DNA from: VRUE01 sp963716735
GTDB taxonomy: Bacteria > Actinomycetota > Thermoleophilia > Solirubrobacterales > 70-9
DNA: 64,000 nucleotides
Direction of reading: 5' to 3'
Assembly (NCBI GenBank): GCA_963716735.1
Contig: OY970321.1
Location: 1-64,000, forward strand
Shown here: in pieces, positions 51,948 through 60,159 of the stretch
How the letters are laid out: each line of letters starts with the position of its first letter
Position numbering within the stretch: position 1 is the first letter of the stretch
Position numbers and translations under genes: made by a program
The notes under the pieces: generated by a model
What the model saw: the letters and a program-made list of their open reading frames with translations, nothing else
Database searches by the model: none
Told to the model about the DNA's origin: nothing

Positions 51948-52529
51948 CTATTCGACCGGGACGATCCGCCCGTCGGTCACGAGCTGAAGCGCTTCCTTGA
52001 AATCGGGGGCGAAGACCTCGATCTCGACTTCCGTACCCGGGTAGGCGAGGTAGACGCTTTTCGGATTCGTCTGATCGAAGTAGACGGTGCCGCCGCCTGG
52101 GGCAGTGGCGAGCACGCCGGTGGGCTCGCTACCGCGACTGCGCAGGGCTGCCACCGGGTCTTCGAAGCCGTAGCTGCCGACGGTGAGGAACGGTTTCGAG
52201 TCGCCGGCTTCGGCGTCGCCGGTCAGATACCGCACGTAGGTACGGTCGGGCGAAGGCTGACTGAACTCCAACTTCGAGCCCGCCGACGCGCCCGCCCAGT
52301 AGACCGGTTCGCTCTGCGTGCTGACGGCGTCGCGCAATTCCTGGGCGCTGACGATCCTCGCTTCGGCCGATGCCTGCGAGGCCGAGCCGTCGGTGGATTC
52401 GTTCTCGTCGATCAGGAGCCAGGCGACGAGAGCGATCGCGACCACCCCGGCAAGTCCCACGCCCAGCAGGGCGTGCCGCCGCTTGAGCTCTTCCGGCTGG
52501 GACTCACCTTTTGATTTCTGCCACCGCAT
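51948..52529 (-). CDS. Membrane-anchored hypothetical protein
   Basis: 193 residues. A basic N-terminus (QPEELKRRH) and one transmembrane helix (about 20-41, ALLGVGLAGVVAIALVAWLL) are followed by an extracytoplasmic domain of about 150 residues with YWAGASAGSKLEFSQ, TYVRYLTGDAE and YLAYPGTEVEIEVF. The strong AAGGAGGCGGCG site fixes the start. I do not recognise the family. It is convergent with the collagen-like gene; the divergent neighbour is a MaoC dehydratase. Confidence 0.75.
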   Translation of the reverse strand: MRWQKSKGESQPEELKRRHALLGVGLAGVVAIALVAWLLIDENESTDGSASQASAEARIVSAQELRDAVSTQSEPVYWAGASAGSKLEFSQPSPDRTYVRYLTGDAEAGDSKPFLTVGSYGFEDPVAALRSRGSEPTGVLATAPGGGTVYFDQTNPKSVYLAYPGTEVEIEVFAPDFKEALQLVTDGRIVPVE

Positions 52530-52662
52530 CGCCGCCTCCTTGCGCCTTGAACGCCTTGTCCGTCAAAGATTGGCCCGCAGCCTAGACAGCGCTTGGGACG
52601 GCCCAAGCCTCGATCTCGGTTAGAGTCTCGCGCCGTCCAATCCAGAGGAGATCCACGACCCA

Positions 52663-53178
52663 ATGAGCGAGCAGAAGTACGAGCTGACCACTGACCAGGC
52701 CGAGCGTGAGGCGTCCGGCGCGCACAGCTATGGCCGTTACCTCGAGGAGTTCGAGGTCGGCGCCGTCTACAAGCACTGGCCGGCCAAGACCGTGACCGAG
52801 GCCGACGACCACCTCTTCTGCTTGATCACGATGAACCACCACCCGCTGCACATCAACGACATCTACGCGGGCAACTCGCAGCAGGGTCGCAACGTCGTCG
52901 TCGGGCCACTCGTCTACTCGCTGGCGCTCGGTATGTCGGTCTCCGACGTCTCCGGCAAGGCGATCGCCAACCTGGCGACCGAAGAACTCAGCCATCCAAA
53001 TCCGGTCTTCCACGGCGACACGCTCTTCTGCGAGACCGAGGTGCTTGACGTCAAGCCTTCGAAATCGAAGCTCGACCGCGGCGTGGTCAAGGTCCACACC
53101 CGCGTCCTCAACCAAGACGGTGTCCTCGTCGCCGAGTTCAAGCGTCTGGTGTTGGTGCCCCGGCGCGAACCGGGATAG
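52663..53178 (+). CDS. MaoC-family dehydratase
   Basis: 171 residues, a single hotdog domain. The hydratase motif is TEADDHLFCLITMNHHPLHI, with Asp and His placed as in (R)-specific enoyl-CoA hydratases, followed by VVVGPLVYSLALGMSVSD. Single-domain MaoC proteins of this size pair with CitE-like lyases and acyl-CoA dehydrogenases in leucine-degradation clusters of mycobacteria (Rv2498c-Rv2500c). Here the three are scattered over about 9 kb, so the connection is only suggestive. ATG 52663 follows GAGGAGATCC. Confidence 0.88.
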   Translation: MSEQKYELTTDQAEREASGAHSYGRYLEEFEVGAVYKHWPAKTVTEADDHLFCLITMNHHPLHINDIYAGNSQQGRNVVVGPLVYSLALGMSVSDVSGKAIANLATEELSHPNPVFHGDTLFCETEVLDVKPSKSKLDRGVVKVHTRVLNQDGVLVAEFKRLVLVPRREPG

Positions 53179-53207
53179 GGAGCATCGTCCGCGCGCCGGC
53201 CGACTGG

Positions 53208-54389
53208 TTGGGCAGAGGTCTGGGTGCGCTCGAGCGGCTCTCGGACCGTGGCGCCGTCGCCCTCCTGGTTGTCGTCGGCTTGCTGCTCGCACTGCCGGGG
53301 CTGATTCTCGCCGGTAACCCGAATTCGGACGGCCTTTTCTACGAGGTGCAGGCGAAGGAGTTGCAGGGCGAGTCGCATAGCCAGGCGATGCGCGAGGTCT
53401 TCGACAGCGAGGAGGCTCGCGAAACGGCGGCGATCGAGGATGAGCCGTCGGGTTCCAATCGCGTCCTCAACCCCGACTGGCAGCAGTTCAGCGCGCAGTT
53501 CTACGAGCGGCGCTGGCTCGTTCCCGGCATGGCGATCGCGGTCGGGGCCGTTACCGGCGAGGACGTGCCAACGGCGTTGAAGACCGTCTCGATGCTCGGC
53601 TACGCCCTGATCGGCGCCGTACTGTTCCTCTTCCTGCGACGCCGCTTCTCCACTTCGGTCAGCATCCTGGGCGCGCTCGGCTGCATGCTGCTGCCGCCGA
53701 TGTACCGCTGGTCGTTCGGGCAGTTCGTCGACTCCTGGGGGGTGCTGCTCGAGTCGCTCGGCCTGCTGGGACTCGTCCTCGTCGCGGATCGGGGGCTGCG
53801 CTGGCTGCCGCTCTGGGTGGGTTCGATGCTGGCGCTCTCGATCACCCGCGACGCGACGATGATCCTCGGCCTCGCCGCCGCCTGGCTGGCGGTCATGCAG
53901 TTGAGCAATACGGGGGAGATCCGGCGCAACGCCTGGATCCTTGCCAGCGGCGCCCTGGCTGCCGTGCCGGCGCTCCTGCTCGGCGGCGCCCCGGTCCGCG
54001 AGAACCTCGCCTACATCCTCGCCGGCTACAACGTTCCCCACGATACGAGCTGGGGTCACATCGCCTCCGGCTATCCGGGTCAGCTCTGGGCGACCGCCCA
54101 CGGCAACCTCACCTACCCGCTCGAACGCGGTGCCGCCGGGCTGCTTCTCTACGGCGTCGTTGCCGTCAGCCTTGCGGCGATGGCGCTCGTCGTGTTCCGT
54201 CGCCCGCGCGGCGACGCGTTCTGGTTGATCTCACACGGGGCGATCTTCGGTTGCGTGATTCTGCTGCTGGTCGCCAACAACCCGCAGGGCTACCGGCTGG
54301 AGCTGGTCTTCATACCGGTGATCGCCGCCGGCTTCGCGCTCGCGCTGCGCTGGGCAGTGGCGCGATTCAATCTCGTTCAAGCGCGCTGA
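53208..54389 (+). CDS. Polytopic membrane protein, GT-C-like
   Basis: About 393 residues with roughly ten hydrophobic helices. After the first helix comes an exported loop starting NPNSDGLFYEVQAKELQG. The acidic residues and SDGLFYE/QGYRLELVFIPV segments resemble dolichol-phosphate-sugar-dependent GT-C glycosyltransferases, but no signature is conclusive. The start is uncertain: TTG 53208 is the nearest plausible codon and no ATG or GTG fits. It may be translated by coupling to the MaoC gene 29 bases upstream. The 3' end overlaps the convergent Kelch gene by 23 bases. Confidence 0.7.
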   Translation: MGRGLGALERLSDRGAVALLVVVGLLLALPGLILAGNPNSDGLFYEVQAKELQGESHSQAMREVFDSEEARETAAIEDEPSGSNRVLNPDWQQFSAQFYERRWLVPGMAIAVGAVTGEDVPTALKTVSMLGYALIGAVLFLFLRRRFSTSVSILGALGCMLLPPMYRWSFGQFVDSWGVLLESLGLLGLVLVADRGLRWLPLWVGSMLALSITRDATMILGLAAAWLAVMQLSNTGEIRRNAWILASGALAAVPALLLGGAPVRENLAYILAGYNVPHDTSWGHIASGYPGQLWATAHGNLTYPLERGAAGLLLYGVVAVSLAAMALVVFRRPRGDAFWLISHGAIFGCVILLLVANNPQGYRLELVFIPVIAAGFALALRWAVARFNLVQAR

Positions 54390-55503
54390 TCGGCAGCGAC
54401 TCGACCGTGTGGGTGCCCACCGGTCCGTTCGGCTTCAGGCCCGGGCAGTAGCTGCCGCCGATCGCGTAGATGCGGCCGTCGGCCACTCCCGCTCCGCCGC
54501 CGCGGCGTTCGAGGTGCATGTCCGGCAGTCGCTCCCACTTGTTGGTCTTCGGGTCGAAGGCCCAGGTGCTGGGGGTCACCCAGCCTTCGGCCTCCTCCCA
54601 GTTGAACTGATCCTCGCCGCCGACGACGACGATCTTGCCACCGGCGGCGACCACGCGCGGTGAGGAGACGCCGAAGGGCAGCTTTGGCAGGGTTCCCCAT
54701 TCGTCGGTCTTCGGGTCGTAGCTTTCGAAGGTGTCGAGCGAGCGGTCCTTGTCGCCGCGGCCACCGGCGACGTAGAACTTGCCGCCGACCGCGGCCCCTG
54801 AGATGTGATGGCGGCCGATCTTCATCGGCGCGCCGAACGACCACTTGCCGGTGTCGAAGTCATAGATTTCGAGCGTGTCGTAGACCGGGAACGAGCTGAC
54901 GTTGAAGGTCTGCGGCGCGCCGCCCGCGACGTAGAGCTTGTGTCCGATCACCGCTACCGCGCCGGCGGCCCGCGGCGGCTGGTGCATCGAGGGAAGCTGC
55001 TTCCAGCGATTCGTCTTCGGGTCGTACTGCCAGAATTCGGTGGTCGGTTCTTCGCCGTTCTTGTAGCCGCCGGCCAGATACAGCTTGCCGTCGTAGGTAG
55101 CGGCTTCGGAGTGGTCGATGCCGATCGGGAGGTGGGTCGGCGCGCTCCATTTCTTGGTGCGGGTGTCATAGGCGAGCACCGTGCGCAGGTTGCCTGGCGG
55201 GCTGCCCCCGGCGGTGTAGATGATCGGGCCGATGGCGACTGCCGACGCCTCCACCTGGGTGCGCGGCATTTCCGGTTCGAAGCGCCACTGGCCCGCCGGG
55301 GCCGGCGGCGACTTCGGGCTTTTGCGGTACATGTCGAGGCGGCAGGGGGGGTTTGGCGTCGCCTTTTCGAAGCCGAGCGTGCGCTTCCAGTGACCGGGAA
55401 GGTTGATCACGTTGGCTGCGGCGAGGACGCCGACGAGGAGCACCAGCGTCATTGCAGCGGCCAGTCCGGCCAGGAGCTTGGCGCCTCTGCCTTTCACAGG
55501 CAC
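54367..55503 (-). CDS. Membrane-anchored six-bladed Kelch-repeat protein
   Basis: 378 residues from GTG 55503. One transmembrane helix near the N-terminus (about 12-35, LLAGLAAAMTLVLLVGVLAA) is followed by six Kelch blades with the double-Gly and spaced Tyr/Trp pattern: YTAGGSPPGN, YLAGGYKNGE, YVAGGAPQTF, YVAGGRGDKD, VVVGGEDQFN and YAIGGSYCPG. Each is followed by YDPKTNRW-type strands. Six blades close a beta-propeller, presumably extracytoplasmic and protein- or sugar-binding. The function is not determinable. It is divergent from a DegT aminotransferase gene with only about 73 bases between. Confidence 0.85.
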   Translation of the reverse strand: MPVKGRGAKLLAGLAAAMTLVLLVGVLAAANVINLPGHWKRTLGFEKATPNPPCRLDMYRKSPKSPPAPAGQWRFEPEMPRTQVEASAVAIGPIIYTAGGSPPGNLRTVLAYDTRTKKWSAPTHLPIGIDHSEAATYDGKLYLAGGYKNGEEPTTEFWQYDPKTNRWKQLPSMHQPPRAAGAVAVIGHKLYVAGGAPQTFNVSSFPVYDTLEIYDFDTGKWSFGAPMKIGRHHISGAAVGGKFYVAGGRGDKDRSLDTFESYDPKTDEWGTLPKLPFGVSSPRVVAAGGKIVVVGGEDQFNWEEAEGWVTPSTWAFDPKTNKWERLPDMHLERRGGGAGVADGRIYAIGGSYCPGLKPNGPVGTHTVESLPISALERD

Positions 55504-55576
55504 GGAAGTATGGCGGAGCGGGAGTTTTGTGGGGGAGAAGGGTCGGGGCGGAGTTGGTTGAATCTGTGAGGCGAAG

Positions 55577-56740
55577 ATGGCTCCCACCCAGGCAACCGAC
55601 AAGATCCCGGTGTTCGACGTGCAGCTGAACGAGTCGCACGTCGAGGCCGTGGCCGAGACCCTGCGCTCCGGCTGGCTGACCATGGGTCCGCGGATCCAGG
55701 AGTTCGAGGCGGAGTTCGCCGCGCACCTGGGGATCGAGCACGCGATCGCGGTCAACAGCTGCACCGCCGCGCTGCACCTCGCCTACCTCGCGGCCGGGAT
55801 CGGCCCCGGCGACGAGGTGATCGTGCCGGGAATCACCTTCGTCGCCTCGGCGGCGGCGGTCCGCTACTGCGGCGGCACGCCGGTGCTGGCAGAGATCGTC
55901 GGCCAGGGCGACCTCAGCCTCGATCCGGAGGACGTCGAGGCACGGATAACCCCGCGCACCAAAGCGGTCTGCGCCGTTCACTACGGCGGCTACGCGGCGC
56001 CGTTGGGGCAGCTTGGCGAGATCTGCGAGCGCCACGGCCTGGCGCTGGTCGAGGACGCCGCGCACAGCCCGGAGGCGGTCATGCCCGGCGCCGAGCGCAA
56101 ACTCGGCACCTACGGCCTGGCCGGGACCTTCAGCTTCTTCTCCAACAAGATCCTCTCCTGCGGCGAGGGGGGACTGCTGGCGACCGCCGACGACGGGGTC
56201 GCCGAGTTGGCGCGCAGCCGTCGCTCGCACGCGATGACGACCGGAACCTGGGACCGCCACCGCGGCCACGCGATGGGTTACGACGTGGTCGAGATCGGCT
56301 ACAACTACCGGCTGGACGAGCCACGGGCGGCGTTGCTCTCGGCCCGCCTGCCCGATCTCGCCGCGGACATCGAGCAGCGCCGGAGCCTCACCGCCCGCTA
56401 CCGCGAGCTGCTGGCCGACGTCGACCAGCTGACCTTGCCCTACAGCGACGAGCAGGTCGCGGCCAGCTCCTGTTACGTGATGCCGGTGATGCTTGAAAAC
56501 GCCGAGCAGCGCGATGCCGTGCGCAAGCTTCTCTCAGAGAACCACGGCGTGCAGACCAGCGTCCTCTACCCCTCGATCAACGAGTTCACCGCCTACGGCC
56601 GCGGCGAGCAGAGCCTGCCGCGCAGCGAGCAAGCCGCTCGCACCCAACTGACCCTGCCGCTCTACCCCCACCTCGGCAAGGAGCGCCTGCAGCGCGTGGT
56701 CACCGCGTTGCGCACGAGCCTCGACGAAGCCGCTGACTGA
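55577..56740 (+). CDS. DegT/DnrJ/EryC1/StrS-type sugar aminotransferase
   Basis: 387 residues. PLP-dependent fold I: HAIAVNSCTAALHLAY, PGITFVASAAAVRY, VEDAAHSPEA, the PLP lysine in FSFFSNKILSCGEGG, and GYNYRLDEPRAALLSARL. These enzymes aminate UDP- or GDP-linked 4-keto sugars (perosamine, bacillosamine and similar). The donor sugar is not readable. It fits the scattered surface-polysaccharide set that includes a nucleotide-sugar dehydrogenase, nucleotidyltransferase and glycosyltransferases. GAGGCGAAG precedes ATG 55577. Confidence 0.92.
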   Translation: MAPTQATDKIPVFDVQLNESHVEAVAETLRSGWLTMGPRIQEFEAEFAAHLGIEHAIAVNSCTAALHLAYLAAGIGPGDEVIVPGITFVASAAAVRYCGGTPVLAEIVGQGDLSLDPEDVEARITPRTKAVCAVHYGGYAAPLGQLGEICERHGLALVEDAAHSPEAVMPGAERKLGTYGLAGTFSFFSNKILSCGEGGLLATADDGVAELARSRRSHAMTTGTWDRHRGHAMGYDVVEIGYNYRLDEPRAALLSARLPDLAADIEQRRSLTARYRELLADVDQLTLPYSDEQVAASSCYVMPVMLENAEQRDAVRKLLSENHGVQTSVLYPSINEFTAYGRGEQSLPRSEQAARTQLTLPLYPHLGKERLQRVVTALRTSLDEAAD

Positions 56741-56809
56741 TCAGTCGCGTCAGGACACCGCACGACAATCGGTCACGCACCACTAGCTGCTACTTGGCTG
56801 AACTGGGCG

Positions 56810-57561
56810 CTATTTGACCGAGCCCTTCGCTTTTGACCTTGGCTCCGTACGGGTGCTGCGATCCTTCGCTGCCGTTTTGGTTTCCATCTTCTCGCCTGCT
56901 GCAGAGAGTAGATCCTTTGCGTTACTGGGTGGTCCGACTTTCTTCTGTCCCCCGACCGAGGCATAGCCAAGAATTGACACCGTGCACGACGTGCCCGCCT
57001 CACCACTGGCCGCCAGCCGCTCTTTGGTGCTGTTTTGGACCGCAATGGCGTCGAGCAGCGCTCGCTCCAATATTCCAGTCAGTTCATCCCAGCCCTGCGT
57101 ATCGAGGATCATCGGGGTCCAACTCATGTGAGCGGGAGCGGCCTCAATGGAGTCGTAGGTGCCGTCCATAACAGCCTGGATTGCATCGTCAAGGACATTC
57201 CGAAGGAGCGTGGCCCTCAGGCCCTCTTTCAGGCTCTCGGGCACTTTGGCCAATCCACATCGTCCAGAAAGGCGCGAGAGTTGGCCTTGTAGAAGTTCTG
57301 AACCCTGTTCCCGACGGTGCGGGTAAAGGCGACGTCGATGCATTTGGCATCCCTCAGCACTTTGATGTGGTGGCAGACTTTATTCAACGTCTCTCCCAGT
57401 TCTTCTGCGATCTCACTCGCGCTCGTTGCCCGTTCATTCACGATCCAGAGGATCTGCTGACGAAAGGAGTTGCTGAGCGCCTTCCCGACGCACTCGTCGA
57501 TGATCTGCCGCCAAGGTCCTGGCGGCTTTCTTCCCCGCCCAGCTTTCCTCTTCGTCGCCAT
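56810..57561 (-). pseudogene. Frameshifted ArsR-type winged-helix regulator
   Basis: Starts at ATG 57561 with an excellent AGGAGG site. The first frame encodes a winged helix (LSNSFRQQILWIVNERATSA, ASEIAEELGETLNKVCHHIK) and stops at 57229 just after DDVDWPKCPRA. The adjacent frame continues at once with AKVPESLKEGLRATLLRNV and LDTQGWDELTGILERALLDA and runs to 56810. One missing G in the GATTGGCC stretch (about 57248) would join them into a single protein of about 250 residues, the length expected for this regulator family. Either a recent inactivating mutation or a sequencing error. Confidence 0.75.
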
Positions 57562-57600
57562 CGGAACCTCCTCGTAGTTCATTAGGTATGGGCCGAGCAC

Positions 57601-57913
57601 TCTAGCTGCTCCAAGCGCTGCATTTGCTCTAATCGCGGCGGCTCTTTCATAGGGACTAAGTGCTAGAGAATTTTTGATTATTTAGATAATATTTCTGATG
57701 ACGACTGTCGCCAGACGGCGGTCGCCTCCAGCATTGGAGAGGGGGTGAGCAGATTGAAGATCAGCGCGTATGGCCGCGTAGCTCCGTTTGTGTCCATCCA
57801 CAAGACGGGCTAGGGGAGTAGGGCCGGGGCGGCTACGAGTCGTCCCCAAGCCCGCATGGCAAACGCTGAGCGCAGTGCATTTGCCTGAGCGCGGTGCTTC
57901 ATCGGTTCGAGAA
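57601..57913. other. A/T-rich intergenic region, probable divergent promoters
   Basis: Apart from the short leader of the pseudogene, this 313-base gap has no coding frame I can support. Around 57660-57702 it is markedly A/T-rich (GAATTTTTGATTATTTAGAT region) and contains GATAAT (57685-57690), a good -10-like box. It probably drives the HTH gene array on the plus strand. The low G+C stands out from the rest of the window. Confidence 0.5.
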
Positions 57914-58363
57914 ATGCGTATGGCCAAACCTCGGCCGATGATCAATGCTTTCCCTATCACTCAGGACGGCAGAACTGATCGACCCGCTGCGCCTGTCATG
58001 GATGGGGCAGGTGGGACCGGAGCCCAGGGCTCTGCGCAGGCGGTGGACTTCATGCAAGAGACCCACGACTCCGAAAGCGGCGATTGCACTCCGACCTCGG
58101 ATGCATGGTGGGCAGCGCTTGCGGCCAACCTCCTACACCCCATTCAGGTGCAGATAATCGAAGCGCTTCGGCGAGTTGACCAACCGCTAACGGTCCGAGA
58201 CCTCGGCGAGATCATTAAGGATGTTGAGCCGGTGCACCTTGACTACCACTTGGGCCGCCTTAGAAGCCTCAGAGCGTTGGACTGCGCACTCATAAGGCCA
58301 GGGACAGCCTTCATGGATGTGCGCTATCGGCTCATCGAGCAAAGGCCACATCATGGATTCTGA
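57914..58363 (+). CDS. Small ArsR-like winged-helix protein (HTH array gene 1)
   Basis: About 149 residues if ATG 57914 is the start; ATG 57941 and ATG 58052 are alternatives, since no clear ribosome site decides. The C-terminal 85 residues form an ArsR-type winged helix: LLHPIQVQIIEALRRVDQPL, TVRDLGEIIKDVEPVHLDYH, LGRLRSLRALDCALI. There are no metal-binding cysteines of the usual ArsR type. It is the first of four overlapping small DNA-binding-protein genes, and its stop lies 11 bases inside the next gene. Codon use is less G+C-biased than in flanking genes. Confidence 0.68.
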   Translation: MRMAKPRPMINAFPITQDGRTDRPAAPVMDGAGGTGAQGSAQAVDFMQETHDSESGDCTPTSDAWWAALAANLLHPIQVQIIEALRRVDQPLTVRDLGEIIKDVEPVHLDYHLGRLRSLRALDCALIRPGTAFMDVRYRLIEQRPHHGF

Positions 58364-58646
58364 CAAGGACCACATTGCGCTTCACTTCGGCAACACGCTC
58401 CGCTCCTACCGCATGCACGCGCAGCTTTCACAGGAGCGTCTCGGCCAACTGGCATCGCTGCATCGGACTGAGATCGGCCTGCTGGAGCGCGGGACGCGGG
58501 TTCCCCGTATTGACACCCTGATCAAACTCGCTAGCGCACTCTCAATTACGACCTGCGAGCTTCTCGCTGGAATTGACTGGAAGCCAGACAGAATTCAGCG
58601 GGGTGGCTTTGAGTTTCAGGGCGGAAGCGATGTGCCAGTCGGGTAG
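58353..58646 (+). CDS. XRE-family HTH protein (HTH array gene 2)
   Basis: 97 residues from ATG 58353. A compact Cro/C1-type HTH occupies about residues 8-66: FGNTLRSYRMHAQLSQERLG, QLASLHRTEIGLLERGTRVP, IDTLIKLASALSITTCELL. The remaining 30 residues have no recognised fold. It overlaps the previous winged-helix gene by 11 bases and the following one by 17, so the proteins are made from one transcript. Such small XRE proteins usually regulate phage, toxin-antitoxin or mobile-element functions, or their own operon; no partner toxin is visible. Confidence 0.8.
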   Translation: MDSDKDHIALHFGNTLRSYRMHAQLSQERLGQLASLHRTEIGLLERGTRVPRIDTLIKLASALSITTCELLAGIDWKPDRIQRGGFEFQGGSDVPVG

Positions 58647-58857
58647 CGGCCCATCTGGGGCTATCTTGGGAACGCACCTTCGCGTCTCTGCTCTCGAACT
58701 TCTTGCTATTGACGGCTGGCGGACACTGTCTTCGAGCGAGCTGGCCCTTGAGTTGCAAGCACCACTCGCGCTCGTCTCCCGTCACACGACCGAGTTGGTT
58801 GATGCGGGGTTCATCCGATCCGTTCATGACTGCACAGAGAGGCGACCTTCTCCATGA
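58630..58857 (+). CDS. Minimal winged-helix protein (HTH array gene 3)
   Basis: 75 residues from ATG 58630. Almost the whole protein is one winged helix: GTHLRVSALELLAIDGWRTL, SSSELALELQAPLALVSRHT, TELVDAGFIRSV. It resembles the DNA-binding half of the following protein (ILELLDLDGGRTLAPRELAY), so the two may be duplicates. Its start is inside the XRE gene and its stop overlaps the next start (ATGA). No sensory domain is present. Confidence 0.65.
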   Translation: MCQSGSGPSGAILGTHLRVSALELLAIDGWRTLSSSELALELQAPLALVSRHTTELVDAGFIRSVHDCTERRPSP

Positions 58858-59180
58858 GCAGTTTCTGCGGTTCGTCGAAGGGTGGTATTGATTGGGAGAG
58901 TCTTGCCCGCGCGGAAACACACCCACTGCGAGTTTGCATTCTTGAGCTACTTGACCTAGACGGTGGCCGAACATTGGCTCCGCGTGAGCTTGCCTACGAG
59001 CTCCAGAATCCGCTCCCCAGAATCAGCTACCACACGAAAGAGCTGCACAAGGCGCGGCTTATCCGGCTAACTCATGAGCACGAGGTGGGGGGAGTAATTG
59101 AGCACTTCTACTGCCTACCGCACCATTCTGCAGACGATCTCATCCCGCGGCTGAAAGCATGGCGCGCTGACTACGCGTAG
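58854..59180 (+). CDS. ArsR-like winged-helix protein (HTH array gene 4)
   Basis: 108 residues. The winged helix (about 20-85) reads THPLRVCILELLDLDGGRTL, APRELAYELQNPLPRISYHT and KELHKARLIRLTHEHEVGG, then a wing and FYCLPHH. It ends with a short helix (RLKAWRADYA). The ATGA overlap with the gene before ensures coupled translation. It is the last gene of the array; the next gene is convergent. Similar fold to genes 1 and 3 of the array, so three of the four proteins are winged helices. Confidence 0.78.
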   Translation: MSSFCGSSKGGIDWESLARAETHPLRVCILELLDLDGGRTLAPRELAYELQNPLPRISYHTKELHKARLIRLTHEHEVGGVIEHFYCLPHHSADDLIPRLKAWRADYA

Positions 59181-59198
59181 ATCCGAAGTCCGAACGCG

Positions 59199-60098
59199 TC
59201 AGGGCGCCGAACGACTGTCGGTTGCGGCATTGAGGAACAGGTTCCAGTCAGTCGTGCACTCCGCCAGTCGCTCACAGAGGCACTCGAGGCCGGCGAAGTC
59301 GTCGTCGAGCTCCCAGCCCCAGTGCAGGGTGATCGGCGCCCAGAGGGCTTCTTTGGCCTCGATCATTTGCTCGATCCCCGGCAGGACCGTGGCCGAGCGG
59401 CCGTAGAGCGGGGCGTAGGAGGGTAGGTAGACGGCCTCGCCGTCCCAGACGGGAGCTGGGCGGAAGCCGAGCAGGCGGATGCTCTCCGGTCCGCCGCAGA
59501 CGACGTCGAAGCGCTTCGCCAGCAGCGCGTACTGGGAGGCGTCGAAGCGGTTGAAGGGCGGCACGAAGACGGGGGTCTCGATCCCTAGCTCGTCGAGGAT
59601 CGAGCGGGCGAGGTCGATCCGCTCCGCGGCCTCGGCTTTGCCTAGTCCGCAGAACTCGGAGTGGCGGCGGGGGTTGGCGTGGCGGGTGCGGTGGTCGAGG
59701 CCGTGGAGACCGAAGCTGACGCCGTCGCCCTTCAGGTCCTGCAGCTCGGCGATCTCGCCGCTGTCGAGCGGGCGCCACTCGTCCTCATCCGGGTCGAGGT
59801 AGTCGCGCGAGACGTGGGGGGTGACGGCGAGCAGGTACGGCACGCCGGCTTCGGCGAGGACCGCGTGGAAGCGCTTGTAGGCCTCGGTGCCGAAGCGTCC
59901 GGCGGAGTCGAAAGCGCCCGCGTGGGGGAACTCGTCGACGCGCACGAGCGGCCAGGGCCTGCCCGTGCCGGCCGCGTCGCTGTCCGGCCACTCGAGCCGC
60001 CCGAGCTTCAGCGCGATTGCCTGCGCGTAGCGGAAGGGTGCCGCCGGCATCCGCCCGGCTGCTGCGATCTGCGGCATCGCCTCGCTCATCGCCCGCAT
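59199..60098 (-). CDS. Polysaccharide-deacetylase-like protein (DUF2334 type)
   Basis: 299 residues from ATG 60098; ATG 60089 is also possible. A NodB-like barrel is suggested by LVRVDEFPHAGAF (metal Asp region), FHAVLAEAGVPYLLAVTPHV, VSFGLHGLDHRTRH with metal His residues, and FVPPFNRFDASQYALLAKRF. No signal peptide is visible, so it may act inside the cell or use another route. It would remove N- or O-acetyl groups from sugars. It is divergent from the sugar nucleotidyltransferase gene, 61 bases apart, fitting a polysaccharide role. Confidence 0.78.
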   Translation of the reverse strand: MRAMSEAMPQIAAAGRMPAAPFRYAQAIALKLGRLEWPDSDAAGTGRPWPLVRVDEFPHAGAFDSAGRFGTEAYKRFHAVLAEAGVPYLLAVTPHVSRDYLDPDEDEWRPLDSGEIAELQDLKGDGVSFGLHGLDHRTRHANPRRHSEFCGLGKAEAAERIDLARSILDELGIETPVFVPPFNRFDASQYALLAKRFDVVCGGPESIRLLGFRPAPVWDGEAVYLPSYAPLYGRSATVLPGIEQMIEAKEALWAPITLHWGWELDDDFAGLECLCERLAECTTDWNLFLNAATDSRSAP

Positions 60099-60159
60099 GA
60101 TCTCAGTCGGCCCCGCTGCGACCCGATCCGACGCCGGGGTCGTGGATAGGCTCCACGCC

